64,000 nucleotides of DNA from Candidatus Thiodiazotropha endoloripes. GTDB lineage: Bacteria; Pseudomonadota; Gammaproteobacteria; Chromatiales; Chromatiaceae. Location of the stretch: assembly GCA_001709035.1 (NCBI GenBank), contig LVKA01000011.1, positions 248,001-312,000 of the forward strand, read 5' to 3'. Position numbers and translations under genes: made by a program. This document shows positions 15,758 through 23,882 of this stretch, piece after piece; positions within the stretch are counted from its first letter, which is position 1, and every line of letters begins with the position of its first letter. The notes beneath the pieces are model-generated. The model was not told the origin of the DNA. It did not search any database and saw nothing but the letters and a program-made list of their open reading frames with translations.

Positions 15758-17970
15758 AGGTTGATTTGCAATTCTGCCCAGATCTCGCGTCCATTCATCG
15801 GGTAGTCATCGGGGATTACGGAGGTGCTCGGTTCCCGCGCATCCTCATCGAACAGGTTACGCACCGCGAGGGCCAGGTCCAGGTGTTCGAATAGGGCCTG
15901 CCGGCGCAGTGTCAGATTGGTGATTGAGTAGTCGTCAATCTCATTGCGGTTATCGCCACTGGCCCGTTCCCGTTGGCCTATCCAGAACCATTGGGCATTG
16001 ATCGACCAGTCCGGCATAAAGGTCCAATCAGCTGCGAAATGGGCCTGCAGGCCGGGCGCGTTCGGTACCGGGTCGCCGGTCTGTTTGTCTTCAGACTCCT
16101 GCCAGGCCATATTCGACGTCAGCCTCAGGCTGTCAGTAACCTGCCAATCTCCCTCGAGCTCAAGCCCGCGACCTTTCTGATCCCGGGCGTTTTGCGAGGT
16201 GCTGGTTGCTTCACCCTCATCCGGTTCAAATGCGATCAGACCTTCAATATCGTAGACGAACAGATTGGCGGCGATCCGCAGATCGGCTGTTGGTCGATAG
16301 TCGAATACCAGTTCCAGGGTGTCCAGGGTGGCCGGATCCAGGTCCGGATTGCCTAAGCCGATCGGGTTGTTCTGTGCGTGCATGTTGGCGAAGCTGGGCG
16401 CCCGGAATGCCCGTCCGTAAAGCAACTTTGTGGTCATGTCGTAGCGGGTTTGCCAGACCAGGGCGGCTCTGGGATTGAATGTCCCACCAAAATCGGAATA
16501 GCGGTCGTAGCGGGCGCCAAGGGTCAATTCCCAGTTTTTTGCAAAGCTCCACTCATCCTGGGCGGAGAGATACCAGAGGCGACGCTCCACATCCGGCATG
16601 AAGATTCTGGGGTCATCGGTGAGATCGGTCAGCGTCCCATCGACCACTGTCTGAGTACCGTCGAGTACCCCTGGCCCCCAGTTTTGATAGGCTTTGAACA
16701 CCACATCTGTCACTCGATACCCCAAAGCCAGTCGAAGATGATGTTGGGGGAAGCCATCATACAAGGCTGTGGTCTCAGCGCTGTATTGGTTTTGGGTGCG
16801 TGTAGGAAAACCGATATAGCCATCGGTAAACAGGGTGAGCCCAGCGGGATTGGTAAAATTGAGGTTGCCGTCACTGCCGATCGGTAACAAGGCGCCGGGC
16901 GGGAATAGTTGCAGGTTGGTGGCCGTCTTGAGATAGAGATAGCTGAGACTGAAGTCGAACTGCCAATTGTTTAGCCATTCATCGTCGCTGTGTGTGACAC
17001 CTGCCTGAAAAACATCGTTTTGCAATTCGTTTCCGTCAGCCAATGCATTCGCAAGTCCAGCATAGGATCCACCATCTCTCTCCTGCCATCCCCAAAGATA
17101 GATCTGCCAATCGGGGCGGTTGAAACTGAAGTAGGCGTTAATCAGATCATACTTCGTATCCATTGCTTTGGGTGTGATAGAGGCGTTGGTAGCAAAGCTT
17201 TGGTCCAGCAATGATTGAAAATCCTCTTCAATGATGCGTTCGTCGTCACCCTCCGATTTCATCCTGTCCAGGGTCATGGCGATGTCCCAGCCCTGATAAG
17301 CTCCGCCATGCAGCGCCCAGACGTCCTTACGGGAAAAGGAGCCGCCACGGTAACCGCCCTGTGACCCGGCAATCTCCTGTCCATCCTTGGTGATCACATT
17401 GACGCTGCCGGCAAAGGCGTCAGCACCATGAACTGCTGATCCCGGTCCTCTGATCACCTCAATCCGGGAGATCATGCTAACCGGTATCTGCAGGTGATTT
17501 GGACGCCCTCCCTGCAGCATATCCTGGACCGACTGCCCATTGATCAACAGCAGAACATGAGGATTATCGTTGGTGTGAACGCCACGGATCGACCACTGTT
17601 TCTGGTAGTTGGGTGATGGTGACATGTAGACATGCAAACCAGGCACGGTCTCCAGAACTTCATCCAGCGTGGTGGCGCCCATCGCCTTGATCTCTTCCTT
17701 GGTGATCACACTGGCGACGGAAGGTGCCAGGAATACCGGCTTGGCACTGCCGGTGGCGCTCACCAGAACGGCATCGGTTCTGTAGTAGTCCTCTTCAACC
17801 GGTCCGCTGAACAGACGTTCCGCCTCCTCCATCTGCTGGTCCGTGATGAGCGAAGTCTCGTTTGCCTGGGGGGCAAGCGGGTAGCTTAAGATGAGTATTG
17901 GGATGAGGCTCTTGCAGGAAGTGCGTGGCATTTTGATTGTCTGTTTGTTCCTATCATTACTCTGCATCAT
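15754..17970 (-). CDS. TonB-dependent outer-membrane receptor (copy 1)
   Basis: 738 residues with a hydrophobic leader ending near QANET, plug domain (VASVITKEEIKAMGATTLDEVLETVPGLHV; IEVIRGPGSAVHGADAFAGSVNV) and C-terminal beta-barrel. First gene of a two-receptor operon; its stop overlaps the start of the paralogue (ATGA). Two in-frame ATGs lie back to back at 17970 and 17967. A GGGGAG ribosome-binding sequence sits 1-4 bases upstream, inside a short hairpin, which favours the second ATG. Transport is expected to need TonB-ExbBD, none of which is in the window. Ligand unknown. Confidence 0.92.
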   Translation of the reverse strand: MMQSNDRNKQTIKMPRTSCKSLIPILILSYPLAPQANETSLITDQQMEEAERLFSGPVEEDYYRTDAVLVSATGSAKPVFLAPSVASVITKEEIKAMGATTLDEVLETVPGLHVYMSPSPNYQKQWSIRGVHTNDNPHVLLLINGQSVQDMLQGGRPNHLQIPVSMISRIEVIRGPGSAVHGADAFAGSVNVITKDGQEIAGSQGGYRGGSFSRKDVWALHGGAYQGWDIAMTLDRMKSEGDDERIIEEDFQSLLDQSFATNASITPKAMDTKYDLINAYFSFNRPDWQIYLWGWQERDGGSYAGLANALADGNELQNDVFQAGVTHSDDEWLNNWQFDFSLSYLYLKTATNLQLFPPGALLPIGSDGNLNFTNPAGLTLFTDGYIGFPTRTQNQYSAETTALYDGFPQHHLRLALGYRVTDVVFKAYQNWGPGVLDGTQTVVDGTLTDLTDDPRIFMPDVERRLWYLSAQDEWSFAKNWELTLGARYDRYSDFGGTFNPRAALVWQTRYDMTTKLLYGRAFRAPSFANMHAQNNPIGLGNPDLDPATLDTLELVFDYRPTADLRIAANLFVYDIEGLIAFEPDEGEATSTSQNARDQKGRGLELEGDWQVTDSLRLTSNMAWQESEDKQTGDPVPNAPGLQAHFAADWTFMPDWSINAQWFWIGQRERASGDNRNEIDDYSITNLTLRRQALFEHLDLALAVRNLFDEDAREPSTSVIPDDYPMNGREIWAELQINL

Positions 17971-17971
17971 C

Positions 17972-17984
17972 TCCCCTCAGGGGA
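17972..17984 (-). promoter_or_regulatory. short hairpin over the receptor ribosome-binding site
   Basis: TCCCC-TCA-GGGGA forms a 5-bp stem with a 3-base loop directly upstream of the receptor start codons. On the minus strand it contains the purine-rich ribosome-binding sequence, so folding could limit translation. The stem is short and this is only a possibility. Confidence 0.3.
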
Positions 17985-17996
17985 TCGTGATTCGAG

Positions 17997-18008
17997 GTTG
18001 ATATCAAC
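17997..18008. promoter_or_regulatory. perfect 12-bp palindrome in divergent promoter region
   Basis: GTTGATATCAAC is a perfect palindrome in the 148-base gap between the receptor operon (-) and the histidine-kinase operon (+). Its position suits a shared operator. It is not an FNR box, since the TTGAT and ATCAA halves have no 4-base spacer. The binding protein is unknown. Confidence 0.35.
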
Positions 18009-18118
18009 GGTCAAATCTATAATGAAAGATGTAAACCTAGGAGGGTGATTGAGAAAAATCAAGAGAAAACGCATTCTTAGCTGACATAAAGCAATGTGCT
18101 ATCTAAACTTGGGCCTCT

Positions 18119-19723
18119 ATGGGACTTAAAAGTATTCGATATCATGCCGGCAAACTGCCTTCGATCCGGGTCTATCTGGTGTCGATGAATCTGGCATTGC
18201 TGCTGCTTTTTATGGCGATCAGTCTGCTGTTCTGGCAGCAGATTAACAACTTCTACCAAACTGAACAGGCAGAGGATATCGCCTCGATTCATGATGCCAT
18301 GCAGGCCCGTAGCGCTTCACTGGTCCGCAGTATGGCCCTCAGCGCCAACCAGGCGATCACCGGATACGATTTCAGCTTTCTGATCAACCTGATGAAACAG
18401 GTCACCGATGGTGATCAGGATATTCAGTACTGCAAGGTACTCAGCAATCTGGGTCAGGTGGTGGCTCACAACCGGGTTGATCGGGTCGGAAGTCTACCGG
18501 ACACCCCGGTCGATAAGCAGGCATTGGCCTTGTTGGAAAATGAGTTCATTGATGATCAGGTAACGGATTTTTCGATTCAGATCATCGACACGCCGAGCGC
18601 TGTTGAGACTCAGAGTCAGATGATGCAGGTCGTAACACCGGTATTCAATGGTCAGGAGCTGTGGGGCATTTTGTATTGTGGCATCTCATTGGAGAGTGTG
18701 CAGGAGAGTATCATTGAGCGGACTGCAGAATGGGATCATGAGATCACCCGGATCTGGGTTTTCTATATCAGCGTAGCGGCCATCTTCATCCTGTTCGGTT
18801 TTATGATTTCACTGTTTATCACCAGGCGTCTGCTGAAGGCGGTCGACCAGCTCGACGCCGGTGTCAAGGAGGTCTCTGCCGGTGATCTTAACTACCGCCT
18901 GAGTATGCAGGGGTTGATGTGTGCAGAGTTCGGCACCTTTGCCACCTCCTTCAACCGCATGGCCAGCAATCTTGAAAGCTCACATCGGGCACTGGATGAT
19001 TACAATCGTTCACTGGAGTACAAGGTCGAGGAGAGGACCACCGAACTGGCTCGAAGCAACAAAGAGCTTGAAGCGTTCAACTACTCGGTATCCCACGATC
19101 TGCGAGCCCCATTGCGCAGTATTGAAGGATTCAGCCAGGTGCTTTCAGAAGAGTATCAGGCGCGTCTCGATGAGACTGGGCTTGATTACCTGAGTCGGGT
19201 CAGAGCCGCGGCATCCCGAATGGGTGTGTTGATCGACGATATGTTGAGGCTCTCAAGGCTCGGGCGACAGGCGATGCAGGTCGGTGAGGTCGATTTGAGT
19301 GAACTGGCCAATGTCACCCTCAGTATGCTGGTAGAGAGTGAGCCGGAGCGTGAGGTGAGTTTCCAGGTTGAGCCCGGCTTGATGGTCCAGGGTGACCGCC
19401 AGTTGCTGGGTATCGCTCTGGATAATCTGATCGGTAATGCCTGGAAGTACACCAGTCGTCGTGAAAAAGCTGAAATTCTATTCGGTAAAGCTGTAAAGGA
19501 GGGCAAATCCTGCTACTTTGTACAGGATAATGGCGCCGGATTCGATATGCGTTATGCCGACAAACTGTTCGGTGCATTTCAACGGTTGCATAAAAACAGT
19601 GATTTTGAAGGGACTGGCATTGGACTGGCGACTGTCGCCAGGATCATTCATCGACATGGTGGTTCCGTGTGGGCGGAGTCCGAGGTGGATGCCGGCACAA
19701 CTTTTTACTTCCAACTGCCTTAG
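18119..19723 (+). CDS. membrane sensor histidine kinase
   Basis: 534 residues. Membrane helix about 19-42, periplasmic sensor region to about 215 (possibly a single-cache fold), second membrane helix about 218-240, HAMP, a coiled-coil linker, then HisKA with the phosphorylated His326 (YSVSHDLRAPLRSIEG) and an HATPase domain (N-box NLIGNAWKYT, G1 DNGAGF, G2 GTGIGLATV). The catalytic region resembles the phytochrome/bacteriophytochrome-type kinases that use Rcp1-like single-domain regulators, as encoded at 11430. It starts an operon-like run with two periplasmic binding proteins, which may present ligand to its sensor domain. It is divergent from the receptor operon. Confidence 0.92.
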   Translation: MGLKSIRYHAGKLPSIRVYLVSMNLALLLLFMAISLLFWQQINNFYQTEQAEDIASIHDAMQARSASLVRSMALSANQAITGYDFSFLINLMKQVTDGDQDIQYCKVLSNLGQVVAHNRVDRVGSLPDTPVDKQALALLENEFIDDQVTDFSIQIIDTPSAVETQSQMMQVVTPVFNGQELWGILYCGISLESVQESIIERTAEWDHEITRIWVFYISVAAIFILFGFMISLFITRRLLKAVDQLDAGVKEVSAGDLNYRLSMQGLMCAEFGTFATSFNRMASNLESSHRALDDYNRSLEYKVEERTTELARSNKELEAFNYSVSHDLRAPLRSIEGFSQVLSEEYQARLDETGLDYLSRVRAAASRMGVLIDDMLRLSRLGRQAMQVGEVDLSELANVTLSMLVESEPEREVSFQVEPGLMVQGDRQLLGIALDNLIGNAWKYTSRREKAEILFGKAVKEGKSCYFVQDNGAGFDMRYADKLFGAFQRLHKNSDFEGTGIGLATVARIIHRHGGSVWAESEVDAGTTFYFQLP

Positions 19724-19776
19724 GGCCTGTTTACACGAATTCCAGCAGGGCCGATTGGGTTCGTGTAAACAGGTCC
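19723..19776. repeat. long inverted repeat (17-bp arms)
   Basis: GGGCCTGTTTACACGAA (19723-19739) and its complement TTCGTGTAAACAGGTCC (19760-19776) pair over 17 bp with one G-U, around a 20-base loop, immediately after the kinase stop. There is no following T-run, so it is not a classical terminator. Related GGGCCTGTTAACAC and GGGCCTGTTAGC sequences occur near 47929 and 52441, suggesting a dispersed REP- or MITE-like element. Confidence 0.6.
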
Positions 19777-19810
19777 TGGGGTTGATTACGGCTCCCAGGG
19801 AGCAGACTGA

Positions 19811-20608
19811 TTGCATAACCTGAAACGATTAAACCTGGTGTGGTGGCTGTTATGGCTGTACCTGCTGATCGTGCCTGGTCAAGTGGCCGGGGATGATGGG
19901 TTGCGTTTCTATTACTTCAATCCCGACTCGCCACAGAATAACCTCGGCCGCCTGAAGAGCGATATGGAGTTTTTGCTGGAAGGCTTTGATACGGCCATTG
20001 AGTTCCAGCCATTTGCTCATTTGACCGATTTTGATGCGCGTGTGCGGAGTGACCGGCCAGCCTTTGTGTTTGCCCCTCACTGGTACCTGAAGCGTCATGC
20101 GGATGAGATTCGCTTTAGGCCGCTCCTGCAGTCTGTGCGCCAACAGCAGAATAGCTATCGAAAATTATTGGTCGCCAGACTTGGCCGTGATAGTGAGATC
20201 AACAGACCCGAGCGTCTGACCCTGGCCATGACCAGTCTTGGTCCGGGTTCAAAATTGATACTGGCAAGTATGCTGAACCCGGATAGCTTTGTGGCTTTCG
20301 ACAAACTGAGTATTGTGGAAGTGCCTAAAGACGCTGATGCGATCTTTGCAGCGGCATTGGGACAGGTTGATGTGGCCCTGGTGTCCCAAGCCAATATGAA
20401 GCTGTTTCGAAAAATAAATCCCAGACTAATCGATTCATTAGAAGTCATCAGTGAATCGACACCAATTGATATGCCTGTACTGGGCTATATCGATGGGGTT
20501 GTGACAAAGGAACAAGCGGCTGCACTCAAAGAATTTATGTTTTCTTCCCAAAACAGTACTGTCATGCGAACACTTCAGATCGAAGGCTGGAGCAGTCATG
20601 AAAGATAG
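19811..20608 (+). CDS. PhnD-like periplasmic binding protein
   Basis: 265 residues with a signal peptide (WWLLWLYLLIVPGQVAGD) and the fold of phosphate/phosphonate-binding PhnD proteins: DSPQNNLGRLKSDMEFLL near the start, then ALGQVDVALVSQAN. A TTG start is inferred because an in-frame stop (19808-19810) immediately precedes it and AGGGAG lies 8 bases upstream. It overlaps the next binding-protein gene by 11 bases. No ABC permease is linked, so a sensing role with the upstream kinase is more likely than uptake. Confidence 0.78.
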   Translation: MHNLKRLNLVWWLLWLYLLIVPGQVAGDDGLRFYYFNPDSPQNNLGRLKSDMEFLLEGFDTAIEFQPFAHLTDFDARVRSDRPAFVFAPHWYLKRHADEIRFRPLLQSVRQQQNSYRKLLVARLGRDSEINRPERLTLAMTSLGPGSKLILASMLNPDSFVAFDKLSIVEVPKDADAIFAAALGQVDVALVSQANMKLFRKINPRLIDSLEVISESTPIDMPVLGYIDGVVTKEQAAALKEFMFSSQNSTVMRTLQIEGWSSHER

Positions 20609-21524
20609 ATTTCTGCTGATATTTATCTTGCTGCTGTTGACCCAGCCAGTCTGCTCGGCCGAACAGAAGATAGCTGTGCTGCTATCGGATTCGGAGGCCG
20701 TTTACCAGCAACCCCTGGGTGAGTTTAAGGCGAAAGTGAAACAGCCGATCGAGGTCTTCAATCTCCAGGGGGATATCCAACAGGCGCCACAAGTGCTGGG
20801 CCAAGTGATGTCGTCAAATCCTTCATTGATCGTGGCGTTTGGCGCCAAGGCGGCCTATTTTGCCAAAGCCGCGACCCAGAACAGCCAGCAGGTGCCGGTG
20901 ATATTCGCCATGGTGCTGAACTGGGAGCGTTATCGCCTGTTGGAGGGGCAGGAGAATCTGGCCGGCATCAACGCCGAGGTCTCACCAGGTACCCAGTTAC
21001 TCTCAATGAATCTGTTGTTTCCGGATATCAACCGATTAGGGGTGATCTACAGCAAGTCCCACAGTGCTACGAGCGTTCGGGAAGCAAAGGGTGCCGCAGA
21101 ACTGGTGGGTATCGAGATCAGTGCCAGGCCGATTGAACGGGCGAAAGAGCTGAAACAGGCCTATCGCAGGCTGGCCGGTGAGGTCGATGCGATCTGGTTG
21201 CCGACAGATCCGGTGCTCTACACCCTGGAAAATATCCACTGGCTGAAACGGCAGTGTGTCAAGGACCGACTGATCTGTATTGGTCAGTCGGACAACGTGG
21301 TCAAGCTTGGACTGTTGTTGGCCGTCAATCCCGATATCCCGAGTATTGGCGGACAGGCGGCTGCCCTGGCGACACAGATACTCTCTCTGGGCGTCAAGCC
21401 GACACAGATCGGTGTGCAGGATCCGTTGGGCACTCGTCTGACCCTGAATGCCAAAACAGCCAGTAAGATCGGTGTGAAGCTGGCGGAAGATGTACTGATT
21501 CTGGCCGACGAAGTGATTGAGTGA
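20598..21524 (+). CDS. ABC-type periplasmic substrate-binding protein (ABC_sub_bind family)
   Basis: 308 residues with a lipobox-free signal peptide (FILLLLTQPVCSA) followed by the TrpX-like fold: IAVLLSDSEAVYQQPL, LIVAFGAKAAYFA, VIFAMVLNW, LFPDINRLGVIYS, DAIWLPTDPVLY and VNPDIPSIGGQAA. Such proteins occur beside TonB receptors and GGDEF/kinase genes with no transporter. It is translationally coupled to the PhnD-like gene. Ligand unknown. Confidence 0.85.
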   Translation: MKDRFLLIFILLLLTQPVCSAEQKIAVLLSDSEAVYQQPLGEFKAKVKQPIEVFNLQGDIQQAPQVLGQVMSSNPSLIVAFGAKAAYFAKAATQNSQQVPVIFAMVLNWERYRLLEGQENLAGINAEVSPGTQLLSMNLLFPDINRLGVIYSKSHSATSVREAKGAAELVGIEISARPIERAKELKQAYRRLAGEVDAIWLPTDPVLYTLENIHWLKRQCVKDRLICIGQSDNVVKLGLLLAVNPDIPSIGGQAAALATQILSLGVKPTQIGVQDPLGTRLTLNAKTASKIGVKLAEDVLILADEVIE

Positions 21525-21575
21525 TTCTTCTATTGCTCCCCAGGCATACTCAGACGCCCGGTTGAAAGCAGCAGA

Positions 21576-21818
21576 TCAGCGGCGAAAGTCGGAGACCGGA
21601 TGGACACTGACTTCCCCATCTTGCTCCAGAGTGCCGATCTGGTCACCTGTCGGATTTGTCACCACGATGGTGATCTCCTGAAACAGGGGGCGACGGATGA
21701 ATTTCACCCGCCAGCCAAAGCTTTCGATTTTCTGTAGCGTGTTCTGTTGCCACTGATTGAGCAGTTCCGCGAAGTTGTCCGGAACCGGTGATATGCCTGT
21801 GCGTTTTTCCCTGGCCAT
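21576..21818 (-). CDS. small conserved-looking hypothetical protein
   Basis: 80 residues, MAREKRTG start at 21818. A longer in-frame upstream extension has no ribosome-binding site and would cover the promoter of the neighbouring TPR gene, so the short form is chosen. Charged and soluble, with an alpha segment (FAELLNQWQQNTLQKIESFGW) followed by beta strands (RVKFIRRPLFQEITIVVT, DQIGTLEQDGEVSVHPVSDFR). No recognised domain; possibly a single compact alpha/beta domain. Confidence 0.65.
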   Translation of the reverse strand: MAREKRTGISPVPDNFAELLNQWQQNTLQKIESFGWRVKFIRRPLFQEITIVVTNPTGDQIGTLEQDGEVSVHPVSDFRR

Positions 21819-22028
21819 GCGATCTATTCCCTTAGGCTGTGATGTTTCAAGCTTCCTGTTGACACTACGATTTCGATGGTCTGATTTTAATTCTTTTTGA
21901 TTTGATGTACAAAACTTAAGGGCATCCCGGTTGACAGAGAGCTGGCTCAGAGCGCAGTCTTGGGCCCTGAACGCTTTACAGAGCGTTAGGATAACGATCG
22001 ACTTAACAAAACTAAGATATTGACAGAT

Positions 22029-22607
22029 ATGCCAAAATTCAGTGTACTCACATGGTTGGTTATCATCGTTGCGCAGATTACGTATGGCCTGATGGTTTAT
22101 GCAATCACCCGAAGCTACTATGAACAGAGACCGGTAGTTGCCGCGACACCCGCGCCTTCCACTCCGGTTGCCCCCCATCCGATGCCCAATCCCAACCCGA
22201 CGGGTTTAACCCCTGGAATGGGCTATACCCCGACGATCGAGGATCTCAAGGAGGAGGATCCCGAGCTGATCGCAAGACTGGCGGATAGTTATTTCGCGCA
22301 GAAAAACTACTCACAGGCAATCGAGCTCTACGAACGTGCTTTGACCATCGATCCCAAGAATGTTGAAACCTATAACGATCTGGGCCTGGCGTTGTTTTAT
22401 ACCGGCCAGAACGAACAAGCGGTCGATATCCTGTTGGCCGGGATTCAGCAGGATGGGGAGTTTCAACGCATCCGCCTCTCATTGGGATTCATCCTGGCCC
22501 AGATCGGTGATAAAGAGGGGGCTGCGGCCGCCTTCAATAAAGCGATCGAATTGGGCGCTGACAACAGCGTCGGTATTGAGGCGAAACGTATGTTGGGTGA
22601 GCTTTAG
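22029..22607 (+). CDS. membrane-anchored TPR protein
   Basis: 192 residues. An N-terminal membrane helix (FSVLTWLVIIVAQITYGLMV) is followed by a Pro-rich linker (about 40-70) and tetratricopeptide repeats (ADSYFAQKNYSQAIELYERA, YNDLGLALFYTGQNEQAV, LSLGFILAQIGDKEGAAAAF). ATG 22029 is preferred to the TTG 9 bases earlier. Probably an envelope scaffold exposing TPRs to the periplasm or cytoplasm. No partner is evident next to it. Confidence 0.85.
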   Translation: MPKFSVLTWLVIIVAQITYGLMVYAITRSYYEQRPVVAATPAPSTPVAPHPMPNPNPTGLTPGMGYTPTIEDLKEEDPELIARLADSYFAQKNYSQAIELYERALTIDPKNVETYNDLGLALFYTGQNEQAVDILLAGIQQDGEFQRIRLSLGFILAQIGDKEGAAAAFNKAIELGADNSVGIEAKRMLGEL

Positions 22608-22691
22608 GATTTTCCCTCGATCAGCAGCGCTGGGATCGGTATCAAAATAAATATCATAAAATTGGATTGATAACGGATCCTGGAGGTGGCT

Positions 22692-23510
22692 ATGGCGCAG
22701 CAGATCGACTTCTCCGGACAGTCGGTATTGGTGGTTGGCGGAACCAGCGGTATCAACCTGGGCATCGCTGAAGCATTCGTCGCAAATGGGGCGAGGGTTG
22801 CGGTGATTGGCCGTTCCAGGGAGCGGATGGAGAGCGCCCTGTCACGTCTTTCAGCATCTGGGGGGGAGGCCATTGGCCGCTGTGCCGATGTGCGGGATCT
22901 GTCGGCTGTGGAACAGGTTATCGGCGAGATCAGCGATCACTTCGGTGGTATCGATGTGCTGGTCTCCGGTGCAGCCGGTAACTTTCCGGCCAGCGCGCTG
23001 GATATGCCTCCGGCAGGCTTCTCCGCTGTGGTCGATATCGATCTGTTGGGCACCTATCATGTTCTGCGCACAGCCTATGCCTACCTGACAAAACCGGGTG
23101 CTTCGGTGATCAATATTTCAGCCCCTCAGGCCTACATACCCATGCCGTTGCAGCTGCATGTCTGCGCGGCCAAGGCAGGGGTGGATATGGTGACCCGGGT
23201 TTTGGCCATGGAGTGGGGTGAGTCCGGGGTGAGAGTCAATTCGATCGTACCCGGTCCGATTGCCGACACCGAAGGGATGAAACGCCTGGCGCCCACCACG
23301 GAAGCGAGAGAAATGATCACCGACTCCGTGCCTCTGAAGCGGCTGGGAAAAGCCGGGGATGTGGCCAATCTGGCACTGTTTCTCGCCTCACCGATGGCCA
23401 GCTATATCACCGGAGCGGTCATGCCGGTGGATGGGGGCTGGTCTCTGGGTGGTCTGAGCGCCATGGCGGTGGAGCTGCAGCGACACTTCAAACCTGGCGG
23501 TCGGGACTGA
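22692..23510 (+). CDS. short-chain dehydrogenase of the 2,4-dienoyl-CoA reductase (DECR2-like) type
   Basis: 272 residues, start set by TGGAGG just upstream. Rossmann motif GGTSGINLGIA and NAD(P)-binding region ADVRD and SGAAGNF are present. The usual YxxxK is replaced: the segment is QLHVCAAKAGVDM, so Lys is kept and Tyr is not, as in peroxisomal-type 2,4-dienoyl-CoA reductases. The C-terminal PVDGGWSLGG is typical of that group. Likely NADPH-dependent reduction of unsaturated acyl-CoAs during fatty-acid breakdown. It is a monocistron here. Confidence 0.85.
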   Translation: MAQQIDFSGQSVLVVGGTSGINLGIAEAFVANGARVAVIGRSRERMESALSRLSASGGEAIGRCADVRDLSAVEQVIGEISDHFGGIDVLVSGAAGNFPASALDMPPAGFSAVVDIDLLGTYHVLRTAYAYLTKPGASVINISAPQAYIPMPLQLHVCAAKAGVDMVTRVLAMEWGESGVRVNSIVPGPIADTEGMKRLAPTTEAREMITDSVPLKRLGKAGDVANLALFLASPMASYITGAVMPVDGGWSLGGLSAMAVELQRHFKPGGRD

Positions 23511-23629
23511 AAGACGCATTGAAATCGGTAATAATGATGCAGCAGTTTGCCCGGGTCCGAATCCGTATCAGGTAAAAATGGGAGCGGCTGCCTTATTGGC
23601 TGGTGTTGAAGTAGAGGAAACAAAACGAG

Positions 23630-23854
23630 ATGTTCAATTGGCTTGACCGCATTCCCATGCATATGATCGTACTGCCTGCGCTACTGCTTGGGCTGGCGCC
23701 GTTCGTACCTGAGCCTCATTTGTGGGAGAAGCTGAAGATGCTGATGGCCGGTACTCTGCATCGCCCGATCGATATCTTCGACCTGCTGATGCACGGTACG
23801 CCGGTGATTCTGCTGGCGATCAAGGTGTTCCGCGGGGAACGGGAGCCTGAATAG
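23630..23854 (+). CDS. small membrane protein
   Basis: 74 residues with two hydrophobic segments (about 12-27, IVLPALLLGLAPFVPEP, and about 50-65, LLMHGTPVILLAIKVF) and an amphipathic stretch between. Sequences like this are often named RND transporter in databases without evidence. Start has AAACGAG upstream. Function unknown. Confidence 0.7.
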   Translation: MFNWLDRIPMHMIVLPALLLGLAPFVPEPHLWEKLKMLMAGTLHRPIDIFDLLMHGTPVILLAIKVFRGEREPE

Positions 23855-23882
23855 GGTCTCGAGGGGGCTGTTGCTCGGCGAG

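Noticed and set aside
17997-18008. FNR/ANR box
   Set aside because: TTGAT and ATCAA halves are adjacent, without the 4-base spacer that FNR sites need; kept only as an unassigned palindrome.
19723-19776. Intrinsic terminator of the kinase gene
   Set aside because: The stem is strong but there is no T-run, and the next gene continues in the same direction; a repeat element fits better.
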